Source: Bradyrhizobium cytisi
GTDB lineage: Bacteria > Pseudomonadota > Alphaproteobacteria > Rhizobiales > Xanthobacteraceae
Length of the DNA: 64,000 nucleotides
Assembly (NCBI RefSeq): GCF_008123515.1
Contig: NZ_VSSR01000014.1
Location: 1 to 64,000, forward strand
Direction of reading: 5' to 3'
Shown here: positions 55,394-64,000 of the stretch, piece after piece
Numbering within the stretch: position 1 is the stretch's first letter
Layout of the letters: each line of letters starts with the position of its first letter
The notes under the pieces: generated by a model
What the model saw: only the letters and a program-made list of their open reading frames with translations
What the model was told of the DNA's origin: nothing
Databases searched by the model: none
Position numbers and translations under genes: made by a program

Positions 55394-55669
55394 TCATGAT
55401 TTGCCAGAGCGCTTAGCCAGCACAATGCCGGTGGCGCGCTGCGGATCGGTCGTAATCTGTGCACAGTGACCGCCACTGTCGAGCAGATGCAGGTCGAACT
55501 GTCCAACGCGGCGGAACGGACTCTGCGTCATGTCAGAGGCCTCGCAACAAATCCAGGCGAGATGTGGAAATTTCTGCCGGAGCGTGGGGCAGGGCTCAGA
55601 CGCTGTATCAATAGCGGCGAGCGTCTGCTCGATGTTCGTCAATTCGCCTGCTGCGAGCACCATCTCCAT
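55394..55669 (-). CDS. DUF6129-like nif-cluster protein
   Basis: 91 codons from the ATG at 55669 (an ATG at 55663 is equally possible). The C-terminal 60 residues, LRQKFPHLAWICCEASDM, then FDLHLLDSGGHCAQITTD and QRATGIVLA, fit a small family (DUF6129) found only in nitrogen-fixation clusters. The function is not established. It starts 5 bp after the stop of the preceding gene and is the last supported member of the nifB operon. Confidence 0.65.
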   Translation of the reverse strand: MEMVLAAGELTNIEQTLAAIDTASEPCPTLRQKFPHLAWICCEASDMTQSPFRRVGQFDLHLLDSGGHCAQITTDPQRATGIVLAKRSGKS

Positions 55670-55674
55670 AGTCC

Positions 55675-56034
55675 TTATTGCCAGAACAAACGTTCAGGGT
55701 CGGCGTTCAGAACCGCTGTCGCCAAGCCAAGCCGTTGATGGGTCGAATGCCACTCCCAGACACCCTTGCCGTGATCTTTGCGGAACAGCTGCCATGCCGC
55801 CCCAGTCCTATCGTGGTGCAACAGCGCGACGTCGACGATGCCTCCCTCCGCATCGATATTGCTTGAGCAGCACGGGCTCTCGACAAGATAGCCACCAGCA
55901 ACCGCTGTCACCTTTGGCGAGACATATCGGTAGCGCTCGCGCCTTGTCAGCGCGCGCACGATCCGCCACCGGTCGAGCTCGTTGGGATGCGCAGGCAATC
56001 CGGAATGATGTCGTCTGATGATTGCGGCGTTCAT
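55675..56034 (-). CDS. Conserved nif-cluster protein of unknown function
   Basis: 119 residues (MNAAIIRRHHSGLPAHPNEL). It has a YRYVSPKVTAVAGGYLVESPCCSSN core with adjacent cysteines and a C-terminal beta-rich part (WQLFRKDHGKGVWEWHS). The shape (a strand-rich body with a CCSSN pair) could be a DUF3024-like fold, but I cannot confirm it. The ATG overlaps the nifZ2 stop (ATGA), so it is co-translated with nifZ. Probably a maturation accessory. Confidence 0.6.
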   Translation of the reverse strand: MNAAIIRRHHSGLPAHPNELDRWRIVRALTRRERYRYVSPKVTAVAGGYLVESPCCSSNIDAEGGIVDVALLHHDRTGAAWQLFRKDHGKGVWEWHSTHQRLGLATAVLNADPERLFWQ

Positions 56035-56285
56035 TGCGCGATGTCCTGGACTGCGGAGATTTCTGCCTCGAGGCAGCCAACAACCAACTGCTTGCCGAAG
56101 TCGACCATATAGATGGGTAGGTTCGCTTCCGTATGGCGACCGACCTGGACGATCTCACCAATGTGTCCGACGCTGACCAGACACTCTTCCGCCGTCGCGT
56201 CGGGAAAGGAACCGTCGTTGAGCAGATCGATTGCCGCCTTGACACGTTGGCCTGAGCGGTATTTTGGCAACCTTGGTTCGATCAT
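56031..56285 (-). CDS. nifZ: Second NifZ-domain protein
   Basis: 84 residues from MIEPRLPKYRSGQRVKAAID. It shows the NifZ beta-barrel pattern (GQRVKAAIDLLNDGSFPD, then SVGHIGEIVQVGRH and NLPIYMVDFGKQLVVGCLE). In many diazotrophs two such domains form one protein; here they are separate, overlapping genes (TGATG). NifZ helps form the P-cluster of MoFe protein. The overlap supports translational coupling to the first nifZ. Confidence 0.8.
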   Translation of the reverse strand: MIEPRLPKYRSGQRVKAAIDLLNDGSFPDATAEECLVSVGHIGEIVQVGRHTEANLPIYMVDFGKQLVVGCLEAEISAVQDIAQ

Positions 56286-56602
56286 CAGGGTGCCCCTCCT
56301 GACAAGCAAGGCTCCTCGCCTCCGTGGCTTCGCGTGACTAGATCGAGCTCCTTGCATTTCATGCCGACGCGATAGCCGGAATCGAGGAATTCGACCCCAT
56401 AGATATAAAATTGTTGCAGGAACGTACCGATCGAGACGACATAGCCAAGCTCGCCTTTCTTGACCAGAACCTCACCGATCTCCTTGCCCACATAGGTGCC
56501 GTCGTTGCGGATGGTGCGGTTGGCCCGCACCTTGTCGCCATAATCAAAGAAGGGCGCATCCGTCAACTCGACGATGTCACTATCACGGGCGATGTTGCTC
56601 AT
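56285..56602 (-). CDS. nifZ: NifZ, P-cluster maturation protein
   Basis: 105 residues from MSNIARDSDIVELTDAPFF. NifZ signature: FDYGDKVRANRTIRNDGTY, then GEVLVKKGELGYVVSIGTFL and FYIYGVEFLDSGYRVGMK. It acts in the stepwise conversion of the second [4Fe-4S] pair to the P-cluster. The start has a GGGAGGGCAGC site. It is followed by a second NifZ-domain gene. Confidence 0.93.
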   Translation of the reverse strand: MSNIARDSDIVELTDAPFFDYGDKVRANRTIRNDGTYVGKEIGEVLVKKGELGYVVSIGTFLQQFYIYGVEFLDSGYRVGMKCKELDLVTRSHGGEEPCLSGGAP

Positions 56603-56995
56603 GCTGCCCTCCCCGTTCCATGCTTCAACTGTACCGCGCCTCGCGAGCGCCCGGCGTTACGGACCGCCCTATCATGATCCTCGATCAACTCCGTCGATTC
56701 CCTCACCGCGGCCCGGCTTGCGACCACGTATTGGATGAGCCAACGGGGATGACGGTGCGTCAACATCAACGACTGCACCCCAAAACGCATGCTTGAGATG
56801 GCGATCCGCGAGCCTATGATTGATGTTGAGGAAGCCGCCGATGCTGCACGCGAGTCCGTCGTTGACGCAACGAGCTTGAGCCGGCAGCAAGCAGTGCGGT
56901 TCAGCGCGAGACGCGCAGCCGGCACAATCGACCTGATTGCCCCGGCAACTGAGGCATCGTGGATGACATCACTCATGGTCCCGCCCATCGCTCGA
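56603..56995 (-). pseudogene. LRV FeS4-cluster protein relic
   Basis: Frames on the minus strand read CHPRCLSCRGNQVDCAGCAS, then QARCVNDGLACSIGGFLNIN and HRLADRHLKHAFW. After a frame change, VVASRAAVRESTELIEDHDR and AVRNAGR follow. This is the 4Fe-4S/leucine-rich-variant protein that sits between frxA and nifZ in related nif clusters (CVNDRYARRIDRF, LxxHPFFEVRA, LLxDxDxEVR). Stops and shifts break it. It lies right before nifZ in the same orientation. Confidence 0.65.
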
Positions 56996-57722
56996 GCGTG
57001 CCTAACAACACCTTGGCGCCAATCTTGTGCGCGGGACTGCGCCCCAGCAGTCTCTCGATAGCCGCCGTCCTCCCTCGAGTTGCCCAAGACGCATCTCCAA
57101 GTGGGCAACAAGCCTTGAGCGAGAACAGGAAGACCCACGCGAGGTGCTCTCATAGCAGCCGAATTCGGGTTTTGCGGCGCCGACGGCGCCAGTCGGCAGG
57201 AAAATCATCTCCGCATCACGTGATCGTGTGCGAACGCCTTGGCTTGGCGCAGGTGGATCTTCGGCACCTTTATCGAGGTGATAGGATAGCCCTGCCGCCC
57301 TGGGATGATGCTCGGCCGCCCTCGGCAGCGCGCCACCGACGAAGGCGTTGGTGAGGACGCCGTCGTTTCTCTCGGATGACCGACTGAAGAAGACCTCGGG
57401 CATGAATGTCGCCGGATCAATGATGGCCGCAGGTGACTGGATTGATATCGGGAAGACGGGTCCGCCCTTCGTGGGTCCATCGGCGAAATCGATCCTCGAC
57501 GCTCAAGACCGCGGCCTTCGGGCCAACAGGAATAGCTTAACGCGTTGCCGCTGACGTTTGCGTCGCCAGAATATGGCTTAGCAATTGGCGAAAACGTCGG
57601 CGACCAGGGCGAGCCGTCCACCCGGTCTGAGAGGGCGACAGCCGCGGTCGGCGCCTCGTCAAGGCGAAGCATCATCCGCCCGAATTTCTGAACCGTTCGT
57701 GTCGTGGTGACCTCCATGTTGT
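56996..57722 (-). other. Decayed coding region between frxA and LRV relic, unidentified
   Basis: About 700 bp. From an ATG at 57718 a protein-like reading (VQKFGRMMLRLDEAPTAAVA, LSDRVDGSPW) begins 7 bp downstream of frxA. It changes frame near 57400 (PEVFFSRSSERNDGVLTNAF; then IFLPTGAVGAAKPEF). It looks like a broken nif-operon gene of about 200 residues that I cannot name. Promoters are not visible. Confidence 0.4.
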
Positions 57723-57724
57723 CC

Positions 57725-57949
57725 TCAAGGGGGCGCCCGATGGCGTGGCAGCGCTGTGTCGAGCACGCATGTGTTGTCAACAGGGCAAACCGCCACGCAT
57801 TGCGGTTCGTCAAAGTAGCCGGCGCACTCGGTGCATTTCTCCGAATCGATCAGGAAAGCGCCAGCTACCTCGGAAATAGCAAGATTTGGGCATTGCGTTT
57901 CGCACGCTGAACAGCCCGTGCATTGCGAGGCGATGATCTTGAACGGCAT
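57725..57949 (-). CDS. frxA: FrxA/FdxN-type 2[4Fe-4S] ferredoxin
   Basis: 74 residues with two bacterial ferredoxin motifs: [19 protein letters not shown] and the second ([20 protein letters not shown]), the latter with the insertion typical of nif-linked ferredoxins. The length equals Bradyrhizobium FrxA. It probably feeds electrons to NifB or nitrogenase. It follows nifB by 13 bp in the same operon. Confidence 0.95.
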   Translation of the reverse strand: MPFKIIASQCTGCSACETQCPNLAISEVAGAFLIDSEKCTECAGYFDEPQCVAVCPVDNTCVLDTALPRHRAPP

Positions 57950-57962
57950 TGTCTGAACTTCC

Positions 57963-59516
57963 TCAGGCGGCGGAAATCAGCGCATTGTGGCGGGCCGGAT
58001 CGACCCGCTCAACGTGCTTGATCTTCCCCTCATTGACTTTATCGAGATAGAGTTTGAACCAGGCGATCGCCGAGCCATCGATGAACTCGCAGGCGTACTG
58101 ATCGACCGGCTCGATGCCGGCCTTGATCAATTCGGCCTTCGGGCAGCCGCCGATCTTTGACACGAATACGGCGTGGCAATCCTTGATGGCGCCGATGGCG
58201 ATTTCGAGCTTGCTGTCCTCACCATGGCTGCCCTGGCAATAGGGATGGATAGGACGATGACCAACAAATTTTGCGCCTGAAGTCGAGAGCTCGTAGATCT
58301 GGAACTCCTTGGCATGACCGAAGTGCTGGTTGATCAATCCCGAGCCCTTGGTTGCAACCGCCACCAGCACCTTGATTTCGCTGGAAGCGCTGGCGAGCCC
58401 CGCAAGCTCCTCCTGTTTGGCCGCAAGCTTTGTAGTGCGCGCCTTCTCGACTTTGGCCTGATACTCTTTTCGGGCCTGCTCGTCGTATTTGATGTCCATC
58501 GCCATGATCTTTTCCATGGTGAACTCCGAGCCGCGGTCCTCTCCGAGCAGTCCGACGGCGTCGGCCCGGCACTGGCGACAATGACGCATCATGTTCATCT
58601 TGCTTTCGCAGCTATCCTGCAACGCTGTCACTTCCTGTGCGGTCGGGCCGCGTTGCCCCCTGAGACCGAACACGGTGCCGTGCTCGGGCGACGATATCAG
58701 CGGCATCACGTTATGCAGGAAGGCCCCGCGCGACTTCACGGCCTTGTTAACCTCAACCAGATGCTGATCGTTAATCCCGGGAATCATCACCGAGTTGACT
58801 TTGCACAGGATGCCGCGTGCGGTGAGCATCTCCACGCCCTGGAGCTGCCGATTGCTGAGGATGCTTGCAGCTTCAATGCCGGTGTAGCGCTTGTGGCGGT
58901 AAAAGATCCAGGGATAGATCTTTGCACCAATTTCGGGATCGATCATGTTGATCGTGATCGTCACGTGATCGACCTTGAGTCTTGCGATCGTGTCGACATG
59001 ATCGGCTAGCGCAAGACCGTTCGTCGAGAGGCACAGCTTGATATCTGGCACGAGCTTGTTCACAAGCTCGAACGTCTTGAATGTCTTGTCCGGATTCGCT
59101 AGCGGATCGCCAGGGCCGGCAACGCCGACCACGCTCATCTGAGGGATCGCGGAAGCGACCGCCAGCACCTTCTTGGCGGCCTGCTCCGGCGTCAACTTCT
59201 CGCTGACAATGCCGGGGCGCGATTCGTTGGCGCAATCGTATTTACGATTGCAGTAATTGCACTGGATATTGCAGGCGGGTGCGACCGCGACATGCATGCG
59301 GGCATAATGGTGGTGCGCCTCCTCGCTGTAGCAGGGATGGTTCTTCACCTTTTCCCAGACCTCATTTGGCAGATTGCCGATGCCGGCCTGAGATCCGCAG
59401 CTCGCCCTCCCGCTGCCGCCGATCGTACCGCAGCCCTTGTGCTCAGTGACCGCTTGCATGGTCTCGCTGATCTCGCCGCCGCCGCAGGATACCTGGTGTT
59501 GCGCTGAAGTACTCAT
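57963..59516 (-). CDS. nifB: NifB, radical SAM FeMo-cofactor core synthase
   Basis: 517 residues from [15 protein letters not shown] at 59516. The frame is open to 59675, but the promoter at 59586 places transcription start near 59574, so the longer starts are excluded. The radical SAM cluster site is [17 protein letters not shown] (CxxxCxxC), with [12 protein letters not shown] next. The C-terminal NifX/NafY-like domain is present ([11 protein letters not shown], then [15 protein letters not shown]). NifB builds NifB-co ([8Fe-9S-C]) from two [4Fe-4S] clusters. It leads the maturation operon. Confidence 0.97.
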   Translation of the reverse strand: MSTSAQHQVSCGGGEISETMQAVTEHKGCGTIGGSGRASCGSQAGIGNLPNEVWEKVKNHPCYSEEAHHHYARMHVAVAPACNIQCNYCNRKYDCANESRPGIVSEKLTPEQAAKKVLAVASAIPQMSVVGVAGPGDPLANPDKTFKTFELVNKLVPDIKLCLSTNGLALADHVDTIARLKVDHVTITINMIDPEIGAKIYPWIFYRHKRYTGIEAASILSNRQLQGVEMLTARGILCKVNSVMIPGINDQHLVEVNKAVKSRGAFLHNVMPLISSPEHGTVFGLRGQRGPTAQEVTALQDSCESKMNMMRHCRQCRADAVGLLGEDRGSEFTMEKIMAMDIKYDEQARKEYQAKVEKARTTKLAAKQEELAGLASASSEIKVLVAVATKGSGLINQHFGHAKEFQIYELSTSGAKFVGHRPIHPYCQGSHGEDSKLEIAIGAIKDCHAVFVSKIGGCPKAELIKAGIEPVDQYACEFIDGSAIAWFKLYLDKVNEGKIKHVERVDPARHNALISAA

Positions 59517-59585
59517 TTTTCCAATTCTATTCGCAAGCCGAACCCTTCCGGCAAGCATCCCCAGAGTCGTTTCTGAAAAGCCAAG

Positions 59586-59601
59586 AGCAACTGGCGTGCC
59601 A
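59586..59601 (-). promoter_or_regulatory. Sigma-54 promoter of nifB
   Basis: Minus strand TGGCACGCCAGTTGCT, a perfect -24/-12 element, identical to the nifH one. It sits 70 bp upstream of the start codon and decides the start choice. Confidence 0.92.
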
Positions 59602-59678
59602 TCCCTGCCACAAATGACTTTTGCGGTTCGCTTCAAGCAGTTAGGTAACGCCCGCTCGAATGTCAGTTTATCCACTCA

Positions 59679-59694
59679 TGTTGGAAAGCTGACA
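59679..59694 (-). promoter_or_regulatory. NifA site of nifB
   Basis: TGTTGGAAAGCTGACA, exact TGT-N10-ACA, 78 bp upstream of the -24 box. Confidence 0.8.
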
Positions 59695-60373
59695 GAGATT
59701 GCGATCAAGAACGCTGGCAGCGTTGTTTTGACGACGGGTAGGCTCCTTCACCTATGCCCATGACAAAAAGCAGGGCGGGTGGCGTCGTTGAAAGTTGATC
59801 TTGTCGTCAAAATGTGACGCCTGTGCAAAGCACAATCCGCAAAAGACTTTCCGGACGCTTCGAAGGACAACTGGATGCAGCGAGCCTTTGTAGGTGCAGA
59901 AGCAGCCCCGTTACCGACCTATGCCGTGGAAGATCACGCAGGCCCCTACGTGACATTCGGGAAGGCATTGTCAGGCAGGTGAAGAGAAACGCCTGGTGGC
60001 CAGGGTTCCGACGGCCACGAATTCGACCGTGCGTCCAAACCTTGGTTGGCATCTCGAATAGGTCGCGCGGGTGTGGATGCCGATCAGATTCAGAAGCTGC
60101 AGCCGCCTCGGTCGACATCGCACGAGCTGCCGTCCAAGAACTACGCTACATCGCCGACGTCTCGGCATCCAGCCAGCCGATCCTGCTCTTCAGGAAACGG
60201 AGGCCCAGAATAAGCCGGCGTGCTCCCTGTTGTCCTTGCCATAGCCGTGCCATCGCCTGCAGCTTCGCTGCCATTTTGCGCGCATGTCCGGGATGGACGC
60301 GATCGTCACGCCGCCTGGTGGCCATCAGGATCGGTGGATAGGACTGCCCGGGTCTTGCGCCATGATAGGCAGA
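59695..60373. other. Spacer upstream of nifB, no gene supported
   Basis: About 680 bp. Short frames on both strands have no family or start; composition suggests decayed sequence. The right edge is the 3' end of the broken S9 peptidase gene. Confidence 0.4.
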
Positions 60374-62213
60374 TTAGGTCTTCAGCCACTTCCACTCCTC
60401 AGCGTTGTCGGGATGGCCATATTCGGCGAGCCAGCTCGCCCCCGCGAGTAGTTTGGTGTAGCGGCGCATATCGATCAGCGGGATGGTGCAGAACAATGCG
60501 CCGAAGCGCTCGGGATATCGCGTTAGCATGTTTGGTGACGAGGATGCCGCCGTTCGATCCGCTCTCGGCCGCGATCCGCTTGGCCTGTGTCACGCCGCGC
60601 TTTACGAGATCGGCGGCGACGCTGCGAAATCATCATGCGACAATCTCTTGCCGGCGAGCCGGCCGGCGTCGTACCAGCGCGTGCCGAACTCGCCGCCGCC
60701 GCGCAAATTTGCCTGAACCGCGGTGCCGCTGCCGTCGAGCCAAAGCTTACCGAGCGCGGAATTGTAGTACGATTTCACGGAGATCCCAAACCCGCCATAT
60801 CCGCTCATATGGACCGGCGCGTTGCCGGTCTGTCTGACGGGGCTGGTCTGTAGATAGGGAATTCGCTCACCGTCGATCGAGATTGCCTCATGCCGCGCGA
60901 CCACGCAGTGCTCCGCGCAAACGTCTTCGGCGCCTGCTTCAGCACGGCGGGACTGGCAACGCCCCGCTCCATCAGGATGAGGGACGGCGGGGTGAGCGGA
61001 TCCTCGACGTGGGCCAGCAAGTCGCCATTGCTCTCGGACGGATCGCGATCGAGAGACCAGATGTCGACGACGCCAAGATCAGGAAGCCCGCCCAATTGCT
61101 CGCGGTTCCAGCCATTATCGGATGGCGAGCAGATCTCGAAGATCTGGCCGGAGTTCGTCGAGAATACAAAGCACGAGCTTGCCCGCACTCCAAAAGAAGC
61201 TCTGCAGCGCACGGCGCGGGCCCGGCTCGAAGAGAATCTCGAACTGGCGGCTGCCCGCCAGAAACACCGGCAGCGAGATGACGATTGCCGTATCCGACAT
61301 AGGTCTTCCCTGCCACAGACCAGGATTCGCGCGGCTTCAGGGCAAGCCAGTTGCGATGCGACCGCATTCAGATTGCTTGGCAGATCGAGCCTCGTCTTGG
61401 CGCCGGTTTCATCGCCGAGCCAGACCACGCAATTGGAGACGTCGGTCGCATCGAGGAACCAGATCCTGGGCGGCACGACAGTTTCGTCAACACTGCAACC
61501 GACTGACACATGAGCGGCCTTGGTCTCAAAGATCACTGCCGCTTGGTCAACATGCGTGCCCACTCCGCCACAGCCTCACCGTGCGCGCATAGCCGGTGGT
61601 CGCGGCCATGCCGTCGCCATGAGAGCTTAACAACACCAGCGTATCAGAATCGAGCCATACGCCGCTACCTTTGGCTTCGGGCACGATAAAGCCATTGTGG
61701 ATGAAGAGGTTCGTGTCAGTGTCGAATTCACGCAAAGTCACGGCATCGCTTCCGCCGCGCGATAGACTCAAGATCCACCGCGAATGATTTCCTGGCGGTG
61801 CGGCCGTGGCGCTCAGAAGCCAGTCCTCGCCTTCGCTGACGGCGAGTTGATCGAGGTCGAGCAGGATGTCCCATGATGGGTTCGGCCTGTCGATACTCTT
61901 CCAGGGTGGTTCGCCGCCAGAGGCCGCGTGGATTGTTGGCGTCCTTCCATAGGTTGTAGAGATACCCGCCGCGCCGGGTCACATAGGGGATATTGTCGGG
62001 CCGGTCGTAAATCGCGGTCAGCGCATCTCTGTCTCGTTCGGCTGCCGGTCCGTCAAACACCTCCAGCGTTCTGCTATTCTGCCGCTTCACGAAGTCCGGC
62101 GCCCGCGCGCCTTCGATCTGTTCCAACCATAGATAGGGATCATCATCAGGCGCGGAAGGCGTTGGCCTTCCAGTTCGCGAGTCGTCGAGGCTCTTTGTTT
62201 GACCATGCTTCAT
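60374..62213 (-). pseudogene. S9 prolyl oligopeptidase relic
   Basis: The start MKHGQTKSLDDSRTG leads into PYLWLEQIEGARAPDF and ERDRDALTAIYDRPDNIPYV (N-terminal propeller). It then continues in other frames: SLSRGGSDAVTLREFDTDTN, VWLDSDTLVLLSSHGDG, and later MSGYGGFGISVKSYYNSA, QANLRGGGEFGTRWYDAG, and ESGSNGGILVTK holding the active-site Ser. It ends LIDMRRYTKLLAGASW...EYGHPDNAEEWKWLK at 60374. At least four frame changes and a deletion show it is dead. It lies between nifS/T and nifB in the same orientation. Confidence 0.8.
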
Positions 62214-62693
62214 TTACAACGTTGGTATTGACGCGCAGCTTCGAGCTGGTTCAAGGATTTTCATGGCGGACGTCGCATCACGATTTTTAAGCTTACGACC
62301 TGGCCCGGCGCGAGATCCAACCCTCTCGAAACTGAATGTTGCGGAGTTACAGCCCGTTGGCCTGACGCTGTGAAGACGCGCGGAATACAACGAGCCGGCT
62401 GGCGATGTGGGCGCAAAGGGGGCGTCGAAGGCCTCCCCCATCAACGCCATCGCTGGCCCGACGCCTCAGTGCTGCGCCCAGGCCCAGATTGCCTTTGGCA
62501 CCGCGCCGCGATCTTGGTTGCGAAGAACGCTACGAGGGTTTCCGGAGTGATCGGCACGCTCGGCTGGAACCTTCGGTCACGCCAGGCTCAAGCCAGGGCA
62601 TGGTGTCGCGTTCCTCGCAGGTGCCGGACCGCCCCGCCAAGAATAGCTTCCGCATCCGCCGGTTGGCGAGGTTCTGTGGAACCGCAGCATTCA
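62214..62693. other. Spacer between S9 relic and nifT
   Basis: 480 bp. On the minus strand a scrap reads MNAAVPQNLANRRMRKLFLAG near 62690 and another reads FQPSVPITPETLVAFF. These might be remnants of a small nif-operon gene, but no intact gene is supported. Confidence 0.35.
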
Positions 62694-62915
62694 TCATTCG
62701 GGTGCTTCGCCGCCGCGCTTCTTGGCGTTGATAGTGATTGGTAGGGTGGTGTCATTCGCCATCGCGGGTAGGTCGAGCACCCAGCCGTTCGCGATTCTGA
62801 TCCAACCGCCCCACAGCGTCTCGTGCTCCCATTCGACAATCGGCTCCTCAAGATCCTTCTTTGGCACGTAAATCGAAAGGCCCGTCTCGGGCGAACGGCG
62901 AATCATGACCTTCAT
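62694..62915 (-). CDS. nifT: NifT/FixU family protein
   Basis: 73 residues from MKVMIRRSPETGLSIYVPKK after GGAGCTCCT. The NifT pattern is present: LEEPIVEWEHETLWGGWIRI and NGWVLDLP, a small SH3-like beta barrel. Its precise role is unresolved; loss usually has mild effects. The ATG overlaps the nifS stop (ATGA). Confidence 0.92.
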   Translation of the reverse strand: MKVMIRRSPETGLSIYVPKKDLEEPIVEWEHETLWGGWIRIANGWVLDLPAMANDTTLPITINAKKRGGEAPE

Positions 62916-64000
62916 AGGAGCTCCGCACGTTGTGAGCTCTCGCCCGCGCGCTCCTGACACGCACGCCACAAGGCTCTGTGTTTGGCAGTAATGTCCGGCA
63001 GGACTTGCAGGACACGGTCGATCTCATCCGGCGCCGTCTCGCGCGACAGCGAGAAGCGAACCGCGCCGCGCAAAAAGGCGGGTGGTACTCTCATCGCGCG
63101 CAGGACATGGGATGGCTCCATCGAGCCGGACGCGCAGGCTGAACCGAGTGAGACGGCAATTCCGTTGCGGTTCAGGTGGTGGATGATGGCCTCCGCTTCG
63201 ATATGCTCGAAGGCAATGTTAGATGTATTTGGCAAGCGGTTCTTGACGTGACCAAGCACCATGCAACAGCCGAGAGCGAGAATGCCTTGCTCCAGCCGGT
63301 CGCGCAGGGTGCCAATCTGCATCTGCTGTTCTATGAGGTGTGCCGCAGCGAGTTCCGCCGCCTTGCCGAGCCCAACAATACCCGGAACGTTTTGGGTGCC
63401 AGCGCGGCGACGCCGCTCTTGTATGCCGCCGAAGATCAGCGGCCGGAACTTGATGTCCTTGCGCACATACAGCGCGCCGATCCCCTTCGGACCATGGAGC
63501 TTGTGGCCGGAGAGCGACAGCATGTCGATGTCCGTAGCCTTCAGGTCAATCGGAATCCGCCCGACCGCCTGGACTGCGTCGGTGTGAAAGAGCGCGCCGA
63601 CTGAGCGCGCCATCTTGGCGAGGGACTTCACCGGAAAGATTGTACCCGTCTCATTATTGGCCCACATGACCGAGGCGACTGACGTGCGCCTCGACAATGC
63701 GTTGCGATAAGTCTCGATGTCCAATCGGCCGCTTGCATCAACCGGAATGACATGGGTCTTGATTCCTCGTCGGCCCAACTCCTCGGCAAGGGACAGAACG
63801 GCCGGATGCTCAACGGCCGTTGTGACGATCTCGTCGCGCCCCTCCTGCACGGCGAGCGCAGACAGGATCGCTGTGTTGTCGGATTCAGTCCCGCCTGAGG
63901 TGAAGACGATCTCATGATCGAATGCCGCGCCAATTAGGGCCTGTAGGTTCCGGCGCGCCTGTTTCAATGCGGGCGCAACCTCGCTGCCGAATGCATGCGC
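62912..64000 (-). CDS. nifS: NifS cysteine desulfurase, 5' end cut by the window
   Basis: At least 362 residues, open to the window edge (upstream codons read HAFGSEVAPALKQARRN), so the start is outside. Family motifs: ETGTIFPVKSLAKMA region, FHTDAVQAVGRIP, SLSGHKLHGPKGIG with the PLP-binding Lys, and SLGSACASGSMEPSHVL with the catalytic Cys. It removes sulfur from cysteine for nitrogenase Fe-S cluster assembly, with NifU as usual partner (not in the window). It is coupled to nifT. Confidence 0.97.
   Translation of the reverse strand, partial: AHAFGSEVAPALKQARRNLQALIGAAFDHEIVFTSGGTESDNTAILSALAVQEGRDEIVTTAVEHPAVLSLAEELGRRGIKTHVIPVDASGRLDIETYRNALSRRTSVASVMWANNETGTIFPVKSLAKMARSVGALFHTDAVQAVGRIPIDLKATDIDMLSLSGHKLHGPKGIGALYVRKDIKFRPLIFGGIQERRRRAGTQNVPGIVGLGKAAELAAAHLIEQQMQIGTLRDRLEQGILALGCCMVLGHVKNRLPNTSNIAFEHIEAEAIIHHLNRNGIAVSLGSACASGSMEPSHVLRAMRVPPAFLRGAVRFSLSRETAPDEIDRVLQVLPDITAKHRALWRACQERAGESSQRAELL

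Noticed and set aside
59517..59675. Extension of NifB to 59675
   Set aside because: The -24/-12 promoter at 59586-59601 lies inside it, so it would not be transcribed.

Overview
The window looks like the symbiosis-island region of a Bradyrhizobium-type alphaproteobacterium. This rests on the set and order of nitrogen-fixation genes (nifS, fixU/nifT, nifB, frxA, nifZ, nifH, nifQ, nifV, nifW, fixB, fixC, fixX), on sigma-54/NifA promoters in front of them, on rhizobial ICE maintenance genes, and on dense IS elements and gene relics.

Layout. (1) About 0.1-9.9 kb is the maintenance block of an integrative conjugative element: DUF2285, an XRE regulator, DUF736, a small membrane protein, DUF2493, a Toprim primase-like protein, a methylase/strawberry-notch gene that has lost its helicase core, a ParB-like protein and the antirestriction protein ArdC. 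(2) About 10-19 kb is an IS cluster (two IS110, IS1182, an IS5/IS1182-like element and an IS1111-type element) around a four-gene overlapping mini-operon of unknown function. (3) About 19-25.5 kb holds housekeeping-type accessory genes: a thermonuclease, DUF3606, two NHEJ-type ATP-dependent DNA ligases, a phosphoesterase, and Nudix and TGT-like remnants. Many carry one single-base frameshift. (4) About 25.7-35.8 kb is a defence island: a DUF2130 nuclease-like protein, a KTSC protein, HerA, SIR2, Fic, a HigB/HigA-ImmA toxin-antitoxin pair with visible operators, an Nmad2-like protein and an unknown duplicated zinc-ribbon protein. (5) At about 36.8-37.2 kb a serine-recombinase relic lies beside the 3' end of a tRNA gene (probably tRNA-His), which is the signature of an island boundary. 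(6) From about 37.4 kb to the right end is the nif/fix region.

In the nif region most units read leftward from -24/-12 promoters with TGT-N10-ACA NifA sites: nifB-frxA-(relics)-nifZ-nifZ2-orf-DUF6129, nifH-nifQ-orf, nifV-nifW and (fixA relic)-fixBCX. Two M16 peptidases and a radical-SAM-like gene also carry such promoters, and a peroxiredoxin diverges from nifH with its own. NifS and NifB serve FeMo-co assembly, NifQ supplies Mo, NifV would make homocitrate (but is frameshifted here), NifW/Z/T assist maturation, NifH is the Fe protein, and FixBCX passes electrons to nitrogenase. The fixA copy in front of fixB is a decayed relic, so FixA must come from elsewhere.

The most notable items are the SIR2-HerA-KTSC-DUF2130 operon, the unknown duplicated protein beside Nmad2, the fixA relic, the NifA-controlled peptidase pair, and the boundary at 37.2 kb. 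A striking number of genes differ from an intact frame by one base, so sequence accuracy must be checked before calling them dead.
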